From positions 1-14,214 of the forward strand of contig VSNR01000113.1 of NCBI GenBank assembly GCA_009774345.1: 14,214 bases of DNA, given 5' to 3'. This DNA is from Lachnospiraceae bacterium (GTDB lineage: Bacteria > Bacillota > Clostridia > Lachnospirales > Lachnospiraceae). Below are positions 7,577 to 13,411 of this stretch, in pieces. Positions within the stretch are counted from its first letter, which is position 1, and each line of letters begins with the position of its first letter. Under the pieces are notes generated by a model. It had not been told where the DNA came from and searched no databases. It was given only the letters and a program-made list of their open reading frames with translations. Position numbers and translations under genes: made by a program.

Positions 7577-10573
7577 ATGAGACAATCTTTATCAGGAATC
7601 TGGCAGTTTGCACTCGACGGCGAAAAAGCAGGATTGGCGCAGGAATATTTTCTGCGGACAGCATTTGCCGACACGATCGAGCTTCCCACGACGACTGCCG
7701 AGGCTAAAAAGGGCAAAAAGGGCGCAGAGCGCCATACAGGGTATTTGACAGAACCTTATCATTTTGAGGGCTATGCATGGTTTTTAAGAACGCTTGACAT
7801 TCCCGCAGAGGAGGAGGGCGCGGGCAAAAAACGCTTCTTTTTCATGATGGAGAGAACGAGAAAGTCAAGTGTGTGGGTGGACGGCAGCTTTATGGGCAGT
7901 TTTGACAGCTTTTATGCGGCACACCGGTATGAACTGACAGATGCGCTCACGCCGGGGCGCCATACGCTTGTGGTGATGATTGACAATACGGACTATGTGT
8001 CCGGTGGCGGACATATGACTTCGCCGGACACGCAGACGAATTGGAACGGCATTCTGGGAGAGATCTCGCTGGAAACCGTCTGGGACACTGCGATCGAAAA
8101 CATGTGGATTTACCCATCGCGCAAAGATAAAAAAGCAGAAATTAAAATACAGCTTTCCCCGCAGAATGAACTGCCAGCAGTGCAGGCGGAGGTCTGCTGT
8201 AAGCTAACAAGGCTCTCTGTGAAGGCGGGCAGGGATTTTGAGCACTATGAGCCGCTGTACACACAGACGGCAAAGACACGGCGTGAGCGGATTGCGAAGA
8301 ATGAAATACAGGATGCGCCGTACACGATTGACACGCTTGCAGTCCTCGGCAGCCAAGTATATGATTTGAGGCAGACGCAGGAACAGGACAGCATATTCGC
8401 CATAACGTACCCGCTGGGCGCGGACGCTGTGGCGTGGGATGAGTACCATCCTTATGTGTACGAGCTTACAGTCCGCATTCTGCGCGGCGGCAGGGTGCTC
8501 TGTGAGCGGACAAGCCATTTCGGACTGCGGGATTTTACGCACCGTGGGCGGAAGCTGTACTGCAATGACAATGAAATTTTTCTGAGAGGGACTCACGACG
8601 GGATGATTTTCCCGCTGACGGGTTATGCGCCAATGGATTTGGACTCGTGGCTCCGCGTATATGGGACGAGCAGGGAGTACGGTCTGAACCATTACCGTTA
8701 TCACACCTGCTGTCCGCCCAGAGCGGCGTTTCTGGCGGCGGCTTATCTGGGAATCTATGTGCAGGCAGAACTTGCCTTCTGGGGGTCGATCTATGACAGG
8801 GAGGACCCGCAGTGCAATCAGGAGCAGCAGGATTTTCTGCTGAAAGAGGGGATTCGTGCCCTTGATGCCTTTGGCGATCTCCCATCTTTTTTTGGCATGA
8901 GTATGGGAAATGAGCTGTGGGGCAGCAAGGAGGAAATCAACAGAATGATGGGCGTGCTCAAGGCGCACGATTCACGGCATCTGTATACACAGGGGAGCAA
9001 CAATCACCAGTTTGTGCCGTCTGTGCTGCCAAATGACGACTTTTTCAGCGGCGTGCGCTTCTCTAAAAATCGTCTGCTGCGCGGTTCCTATGCGATGTGT
9101 GATGCGCCGCTTGGCTTTGTACAGACCGAGCGGCCGGGTGCGTACTGGCATTATGATGCGGTGATAGCGCCCAAGGAAATCCAGGAAAATACTGCCGTGA
9201 AGAGTGGGACCATACAGATTCAGTACGGCACTGGCATCAAGGAAGTGGAGATTGCGGAGGGGGCGGAGGAAGTCATTGCGCAGGTTCCAGTGGTCTCACA
9301 TGAGATTGGGCAGTATGAGTTTACGCCGGATTTTAGCGAGATTGAGCGCTATACAGGCGTTTTGCAGCCCGAAAATTTAAAGATTTTCCGAGAGCGCATG
9401 GAGGAGAAGGGACTGCTGCCCTATGCCGCCGAGTACCTGCATGCTTCGGGAAAACTTGCGGGGGCATGTTATAAGCTGGAACTTGAGGCAGCATTTCGAA
9501 GCGCTGAGCTAAGCGGATTCCAGCTCCTTGACATCAAGGATTTCTCTGGTCAGGGGACGGCGCTTGTGGGAATTTTGAATGCATTTCATCAAAATAAGGG
9601 CATAATTTCACGCTCAGACTGGCGGATGTTCTGCTCTGATGCGGTGCTTTTGCCCACGCTGGACAGCTTTGTGATGCGGGCTGGCAGCAGCGTGGACTGT
9701 GAGGTCAAACTCCGGTATTACCGTCCCGAGAAGTTTTTGAAGCCGCAGCTTAGAGCACTCTGGTATCTGAAAAGACAGGCAGGAAATATAGATGAAAGCA
9801 CCGGAGAAAGCGGACCAGAGCAGTTAAAACAGTCCGTGGCATGTCAGGATATAACGGGGCGGGGACTCTTTACGCTCGGGACGCTCTCGCTCAAGGTGCC
9901 GGCGTGCCGCAATAATGCGGTGTATATGCTGCGTTTTGTGCTGACAGGGGAAAATACGGAGGAAATCTGCAATGAATACGAAGTGTTTTTATATGAAGAA
10001 CGTGCATTGAGCGGAGCGCGTATCTTGAAGGAAGAGGCAAAGCGGCAGGGGAAGGTGTGCATTACAAACGATAAAAAAGAAGCTCTGGCAGCATGTAAAA
10101 AGGGGAACGCAGTCCTCTTGTTTGTCAAGTCAGATGACTTGGTATCTGACACAATTGAAGGAGCGTACTGCACAGACTTCTGGTGCTATTCGATGTTTCG
10201 CTCGATCTCTGAGGGCGCAGGGAAACCTGTACCAACCGGGACAATGGGGCTGCTGATCGACAATACACATCCGGCGCTGGCGGGATTTGTGAGTGAGACC
10301 TACACGACGGCGCAGTGGTATCAGATTGTCATGCACGCAAGGCCAATGATACTGGACAATATCGAGGAAGCCAGAAATATTAAGCCCATTGTGCGCATGA
10401 TGGACAATTTCGAGCGCAATCATCATCTGGGACTGATCTATGAAATCAGTCATGGTGCTGGAAAGATGCTGGTCTGCCATGCGGATCTGCTTTCGCTGAA
10501 AGAGACGTATCCAGAGGCGGACTGCCTTTATCGGAGTCTCGTGGCGTATGTGCAGTCAGAAAGGTTTTGTTAG
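7577..10573 (+). CDS. glycoside hydrolase family 2 enzyme (beta-glycosidase, specificity unknown)
   Basis: Large GH2-type exo-glycosidase of 998 aa. The N-terminal sugar-binding jelly roll (about 1-190) opens with LSGIWQFALDGE and contains FMMERTRKSSVWVDG. An Ig-like domain (about 200-330) and a TIM barrel (about 330-640) follow. The barrel carries acid/base Glu446 in MSMGNELWGS and probable nucleophile Glu576 in VVSHEIGQYEF. FQLLDIKDFSGQGTALVGIL closes the barrel, and a long beta-rich C-terminal region of about 350 residues ends the protein. No signal peptide is visible, so it should act in the cytoplasm on imported oligosaccharides. ATG 7577 is chosen (GAAAGGA at 7564-7570, 6 bases upstream); a TTG at 7547 would add 10 residues but has no spaced ribosome site. 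Glucuronide, galactoside, mannoside and arabinoside activities all occur in or near this family, so the substrate is not assigned. Confidence 0.88.
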   Translation: MRQSLSGIWQFALDGEKAGLAQEYFLRTAFADTIELPTTTAEAKKGKKGAERHTGYLTEPYHFEGYAWFLRTLDIPAEEEGAGKKRFFFMMERTRKSSVWVDGSFMGSFDSFYAAHRYELTDALTPGRHTLVVMIDNTDYVSGGGHMTSPDTQTNWNGILGEISLETVWDTAIENMWIYPSRKDKKAEIKIQLSPQNELPAVQAEVCCKLTRLSVKAGRDFEHYEPLYTQTAKTRRERIAKNEIQDAPYTIDTLAVLGSQVYDLRQTQEQDSIFAITYPLGADAVAWDEYHPYVYELTVRILRGGRVLCERTSHFGLRDFTHRGRKLYCNDNEIFLRGTHDGMIFPLTGYAPMDLDSWLRVYGTSREYGLNHYRYHTCCPPRAAFLAAAYLGIYVQAELAFWGSIYDREDPQCNQEQQDFLLKEGIRALDAFGDLPSFFGMSMGNELWGSKEEINRMMGVLKAHDSRHLYTQGSNNHQFVPSVLPNDDFFSGVRFSKNRLLRGSYAMCDAPLGFVQTERPGAYWHYDAVIAPKEIQENTAVKSGTIQIQYGTGIKEVEIAEGAEEVIAQVPVVSHEIGQYEFTPDFSEIERYTGVLQPENLKIFRERMEEKGLLPYAAEYLHASGKLAGACYKLELEAAFRSAELSGFQLLDIKDFSGQGTALVGILNAFHQNKGIISRSDWRMFCSDAVLLPTLDSFVMRAGSSVDCEVKLRYYRPEKFLKPQLRALWYLKRQAGNIDESTGESGPEQLKQSVACQDITGRGLFTLGTLSLKVPACRNNAVYMLRFVLTGENTEEICNEYEVFLYEERALSGARILKEEAKRQGKVCITNDKKEALAACKKGNAVLLFVKSDDLVSDTIEGAYCTDFWCYSMFRSISEGAGKPVPTGTMGLLIDNTHPALAGFVSETYTTAQWYQIVMHARPMILDNIEEARNIKPIVRMMDNFERNHHLGLIYEISHGAGKMLVCHADLLSLKETYPEADCLYRSLVAYVQSERFC

Positions 10574-10668
10574 ATTGGGAACTGTTGTATAGAATTGCAT
10601 TTGAGAAAGCAGAAGCAAAGGTGTTGGTAGTTTCATTGCCTGACCAATAGTGCATTTATAAACGCGTT

Positions 10669-10697
10669 TTGTTATGTACCCTGGCTGATCATATTAT
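10669..10697 (+). promoter_or_regulatory. promoter of the double-HTH regulator gene
   Basis: TTGTTA (10669-10674) and TATTAT (10692-10697) are spaced by 17 bases, each a good match to the vegetative consensus. The predicted start of transcription is near 10704, only about 20 bases before the ATG, so the leader is very short. The rest of the 150-base gap after the GH2 gene shows no clear terminator. Confidence 0.5.
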
Positions 10698-10723
10698 TGA
10701 AAAGGGATGTATAGTGTGATACG

Positions 10724-12688
10724 ATGGTTGTAGGTTATTGTGAGGAGGTACGTGGCAAAATAAAAAAATGGATAAAACGAAAAAATGTACTAAAGGTTCC
10801 GTTGCAGTCAGAGCAGGATTTTCCTGTATTTTTAAAACGGGTGCGGACGGAATCAGGTGTACCCGAAGAAGTGTTGATAGAAGGATTGATGAATGTCAGT
10901 CAGTTATCGAGAATTGAGAGCGGAGAGAGAACGGTCTGCAAGACAATGCGCAATTGCCTGTTGGGACGGCTTGGCGTTGCACCAGATTTGTACGAGAACC
11001 TGTTGGATAACGAAGATTATGCAGAATGGGTGTGGCAGCATCAAATCTTGTGTGCCATTGATCAGAAGGCAATTCAACAGGCAGAACAGTTGCTTGAGGA
11101 GTATAAGAAACAGGAGCCGTTACATGACAAAACAAAACAGCAGTTTTGCATTATGATGAATGCGGAGATGATGAAGCAGCAGGGGGCGGACAGGACAGAG
11201 TTGGGCGGTCTCTATGAAACGGCAGTGTGTTTGACAATTCCGCATGTAGAGCAGACTTATCAGGAGGATGTGCCAGAGAAGCTATTGTCTGTTTCAGAGG
11301 TGAATGCTATATTGGAATATGAATATTATCGGCAATCGGCGAATAATACTTTTGCAGCAAAATGCAGGTATTGGATAGCATATGTGGAAGAGTCTCTTTT
11401 TGATGAGTTGTCAAAAGCGAAAATTTATCCCAAGATCGTCTGGTATTATCTGCGGGAAACGCTGGCTGAATACAAAACGCTGGATTTGACAGGACTGTAT
11501 GACACCTTGCAGGTGTGTGAACAGGCAGTCGAAATGCTACGAGATACAGGAAGAGCATATTATCTGACAGAGCTGCTTGCGTGTAGGAAACTGATATTGG
11601 AAGAGATGATACATAAACTGGTGGAAGGTGGAAGATTGAGGGAAGCAGAGCGATATGAGCAGCTTTTACAGGAAAGCACGGCGCTGGAAGAACTGCTTAA
11701 AAATCTGTATACTGCCTATGATGTGCCAGTATATATGCAGGACTGTACCTATCTATACAGGCAGCGGTGGGTGTTTGCCATTGGGGATGTTCTGCGCATT
11801 CGCAGGAATATGCTGGGGCTGACTCAGGAGCAGGTGTGTGAAGGGATCTGCTCAGCCAAATCACTGCGCAGGGCGGAGAAAAAGCAGGCAAATATGCAGC
11901 GTGAGCCGCTGGGGAAAGTTTTAATGCGGTTAGGTTTGTCCAAAGAAATCCAAAAGACAGCGTTCGTGACCAATGATAGAAGTGTATTGAATCTCAATAA
12001 TGATTTGAAGAGCTGTCGTAATAATCGTGAACCTGAAAAAGCCAGAGCGCTGTTGGGGCAAATGAAAAATAAACTCTGTCTGGAAATACCAGAAAATATG
12101 CAGTTTGTGAAAGAATGTGAGGCGTCGCTTGATCTGATGGAGAGCAGGATTACGGGAAGTGAATTTGTTGAGAGAGTGGATGAAGCGCTTCGATGTACTT
12201 TGAAAGCAGAAAAAATCTACGATGTGGATGAGGTGTATCTGACCGAGACAGAGATGTCCTGTATCTGTAATAAAGCTAAGGAGGCTGATGAGACTGAAAA
12301 AAGGGAGTTAATTGACTTTATGCTAGGTTTTTTTGAAAAATTTAAGAATAAAGATTTATTGTCTGAATATATTTCTATGTATGAGTTTGTCATGGTAAGC
12401 GTTACAAATGAGCTTAGCAGTTTAGGGGAATATCAGCTTGCGGCAGCGTTAGATAAAAAAGGATTGAGAGAGGTGTTGAGATGCAGACGGCTTTGGGTGA
12501 TCAATGAGTTTCTCTATGATCTATGGTGGATGGATATGCAACAAAAGTCTGTAACAAGGCAAGAAAAAGAAAAAATGACCAATGATTTGATACAATGCGT
12601 TATCATCAGTCACTTTTGTAAAAGAAGGTATTATGAACGATTTTATATGGATACAATAAATCAATTTTCACCAGTATTGGAAGAATGA
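10724..12688 (+). CDS. double-HTH (XRE-like) transcriptional regulator with long helical sensor regions
   Basis: Predicted cytoplasmic regulator of 654 aa with duplicated layout. HTH 1 spans about residues 36-88 (FLKRVRTESGVPEEVLIEGL...QLSRIESGERT). A helical region of about 260 residues follows. HTH 2 spans about 355-408 (LRIRRNMLGLTQEQVCEGI...SLRRAEKK), then a second helical region of about 245 residues. HTH plus helical TPR-like repeats is the layout of peptide-sensing RRNPP regulators (Rgg, PlcR, PrgX), but those are about 280-320 aa with one HTH, so this looks like two such units fused. TPR motifs are inferred from helix-rich composition. ATG 10724 is the first in-frame start after an in-frame stop at 10712; its ribosome site (AAAGGGA, 10701-10707) is distant. 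A strong GAGGAGGT at 10742-10749 has no proper in-frame start after it. It lies upstream of a RiPP cluster, so it may control it. Confidence 0.82.
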   Translation: MVVGYCEEVRGKIKKWIKRKNVLKVPLQSEQDFPVFLKRVRTESGVPEEVLIEGLMNVSQLSRIESGERTVCKTMRNCLLGRLGVAPDLYENLLDNEDYAEWVWQHQILCAIDQKAIQQAEQLLEEYKKQEPLHDKTKQQFCIMMNAEMMKQQGADRTELGGLYETAVCLTIPHVEQTYQEDVPEKLLSVSEVNAILEYEYYRQSANNTFAAKCRYWIAYVEESLFDELSKAKIYPKIVWYYLRETLAEYKTLDLTGLYDTLQVCEQAVEMLRDTGRAYYLTELLACRKLILEEMIHKLVEGGRLREAERYEQLLQESTALEELLKNLYTAYDVPVYMQDCTYLYRQRWVFAIGDVLRIRRNMLGLTQEQVCEGICSAKSLRRAEKKQANMQREPLGKVLMRLGLSKEIQKTAFVTNDRSVLNLNNDLKSCRNNREPEKARALLGQMKNKLCLEIPENMQFVKECEASLDLMESRITGSEFVERVDEALRCTLKAEKIYDVDEVYLTETEMSCICNKAKEADETEKRELIDFMLGFFEKFKNKDLLSEYISMYEFVMVSVTNELSSLGEYQLAAALDKKGLREVLRCRRLWVINEFLYDLWWMDMQQKSVTRQEKEKMTNDLIQCVIISHFCKRRYYERFYMDTINQFSPVLEE

Positions 12689-12828
12689 GAGTTATTATAT
12701 GGAGCAATCAATTCTTCTTCGGAACAGAGTTCTTTCTTTTGTATCTGATAAAGAGTGATAGTACTATTTTGTATCAAAAATAGTAGAATAAGTGTTAACA
12801 ATAGTTTGTTTAAATTAATTTTTTTCAT
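12661..12828 (-). CDS. small exported peptide, candidate signalling peptide
   Basis: A 55-codon gene on the strand opposite the regulator. Its ATG (12828-12826) has GGAGGT at 12842-12837, exactly 8 bases upstream, a strong ribosome site. The product starts MKKINLNK, then an uncharged hydrophobic stretch LLLTLILLFLI (residues 9-19). A polar tail runs from Q20 to N55, containing one Cys (C35), an acidic patch SEEELIAPY and the end HSSNTGEN. This is the layout of an exported pre-peptide (signal or anchor plus a short mature part). The last 28 bases overlap the 3' end of the regulator gene in convergent orientation, the arrangement seen in some Rgg/SHP pairs. I do not recognise a sequence family. 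Role as a pheromone is inferred from position and layout; it could instead be a small membrane peptide. Confidence 0.6.
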   Translation of the reverse strand: MKKINLNKLLLTLILLFLIQNSTITLYQIQKKELCSEEELIAPYNNSHSSNTGEN

Positions 12829-12844
12829 TGGTTAATACCTCCAA

Positions 12845-12898
12845 ATCCTTTTCGTTTAATACTTTAACTGTATAAAAACTGTATACTGATTGCAAGGG
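12845..12898 (-). promoter_or_regulatory. promoter region of the small peptide gene with tandem direct repeats (candidate operator)
   Basis: On the + strand AACTGTATA occurs twice, at 12866-12874 and 12877-12885, with start-to-start spacing of 11 bases, about one turn of DNA. Read on the - strand, TTGCAA and TACAGT stand 17 bases apart and make a plausible promoter whose spacer contains one repeat and whose -10 lies in the other. Another -10-like TATTAA lies closer to the gene. Same-face repeats across a promoter are what a dimeric or double-HTH regulator would bind. The likely binder is the neighbouring regulator, by inference. Confidence 0.45.
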
Positions 12899-12936
12899 AC
12901 AGAATTGGCAAATTAATTTGCTGGTTCTGTCCCTTG
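12893..12936. repeat. 44-base near-perfect palindrome, REP- or MITE-like hairpin
   Basis: CAAGGGACAGAA (12893-12904) pairs with TTCTGTCCCTTG (12925-12936). Inside it, GCAAATTAATTTGC (12908-12921) is itself a perfect palindrome, and the three positions joining them form G-T pairs in RNA. No T-run follows on either strand, so it is not a standard terminator. Hairpins with GGGACAG arms are common as dispersed repeats in clostridial genomes, from memory. It sits between the divergent peptide and RiPP promoters, so it could also separate them or bind a regulator. Confidence 0.6.
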
Positions 12937-12963
12937 ATTGGTATGAGATGGTATGGTTATATT
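12934..12963 (+). promoter_or_regulatory. candidate promoter of the RiPP precursor gene
   Basis: TTGATT (12934-12939) and TATATT (12958-12963) are spaced by 18 bases. The -35 box overlaps the right arm of the 44-base palindrome. Transcription would start near 12970, giving an unusually long leader of about 155 bases before the precursor start. That leader has an inverted repeat TCTGCG (13016-13021) / CGCAGA (13035-13040) and two further ACTGT motifs (13004, 13042). Other weak promoters in this AT-rich stretch cannot be excluded. Confidence 0.3.
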
Positions 12964-13126
12964 AAGATAACAAGTTGTTAATGTGATAAGAAAAATTAAT
13001 CTTACTGTTTTATTGTCTGCGACTCATAGGGTTGCGCAGATACTGTTAAAAATTTAGAAAGGGGTGGTATCAAAGAAATTAAGGAGATTCGAAGAAACTA
13101 AGATATAAGAAATGGAGGATGATAGT

Positions 13127-13318
13127 ATGTTTGATAATCAGTATAATTTTACCCCAAATGGTGGAATGGATCCACAAAATCTTTGTCCCTGCACAAGCAA
13201 TGGCTGTACTCATGCCTGCACAGCATCTGGTGATTTCTGTTATCTGGGATGTGGAAATGGTTGTTCTAATACTTGCCTGAACAATTGTTCCTATTCTGTT
13301 GTGTTCACGATTATTTGA
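13127..13318 (+). CDS. cysteine-rich RiPP precursor peptide with CX3C repeats
   Basis: A 63-residue peptide with nine cysteines at 20, 22, 27, 31, 38, 42, 46, 50 and 54. The last five are evenly spaced every four residues (C-YLG-C-GNG-C-SNT-C-LNN-C), and C27-C31 has the same spacing. Residues 1-19 form a short cysteine-free leader with a Gly-Gly at 12-13 that could be a cleavage site. The end, SYSVVFTII, is hydrophobic. ATG 13127 is chosen since GGAGG (13114-13118) lies 8 bases upstream. The ATG at 13112 overlaps that ribosome site and would add five residues. The next gene is a radical SAM maturase of the CXXX-repeat target type, which supports this being its substrate. The expected product is a thioether-crosslinked peptide (sactipeptide or ranthipeptide class); linkage type and activity are unknown. 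Confidence 0.85.
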   Translation: MFDNQYNFTPNGGMDPQNLCPCTSNGCTHACTASGDFCYLGCGNGCSNTCLNNCSYSVVFTII

Positions 13319-13332
13319 AATGAATTGATATC

Positions 13333-13383
13333 AGATAGATGGATATGAAAGCAAAAATAATAGGTTTTCATATCCATCTATCT
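13333..13383 (+). promoter_or_regulatory. 18-bp perfect stem-loop between precursor and maturase genes
   Basis: AGATAGATGGATATGAAA (13333-13350) is fully complementary to 13366-13383, with a 15-base loop. It starts 15 bases after the precursor stop and ends 28 bases before the maturase start. No T-run follows, so full termination is unlikely. It may act as an attenuator or as a 3' RNA stabiliser that keeps precursor mRNA more abundant than maturase mRNA, a common need in RiPP operons. Confidence 0.65.
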
Positions 13384-13411
13384 TAATGAAAATTGCTAAG
13401 GAGGAAAAGAT

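Noticed and set aside
8204..8968. 254-codon open frame on the - strand inside the GH2 gene
   Set aside because: It lies wholly opposite the GH2 catalytic barrel codons, shows no recognisable domain, and is explained by the G+C-rich codon pattern of the GH2 gene.
10570..10650. Open frame after the GH2 gene reading LDWELLYRIAFEKAEAK
   Set aside because: About 26 codons in a shifted frame look protein-like and could be a remnant or a frameshifted GH2 tail. The GH2 protein already ends in a plausible way and a short open stretch is expected by chance.
10768..10917. ATG with a nearby GAGGAGGT (10742-10749) as an alternative start near the regulator's N-terminus
   Set aside because: This ATG is out of frame with the regulator, about 19 bases from the ribosome-site-like sequence, and its frame ends after 49 codons with no recognisable content.
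12762..12785. Hairpin TACTATTTT/AAAATAGTA downstream of the regulator as its terminator
   Set aside because: The 9-bp stem is almost all A/T and has no T-run after it on either strand. It also lies inside the small peptide gene.
13112..13126. Upstream ATG for the RiPP precursor
   Set aside because: The GGAGG at 13114-13118 overlaps this ATG and is ideally spaced for the ATG at 13127, so the later start is preferred.
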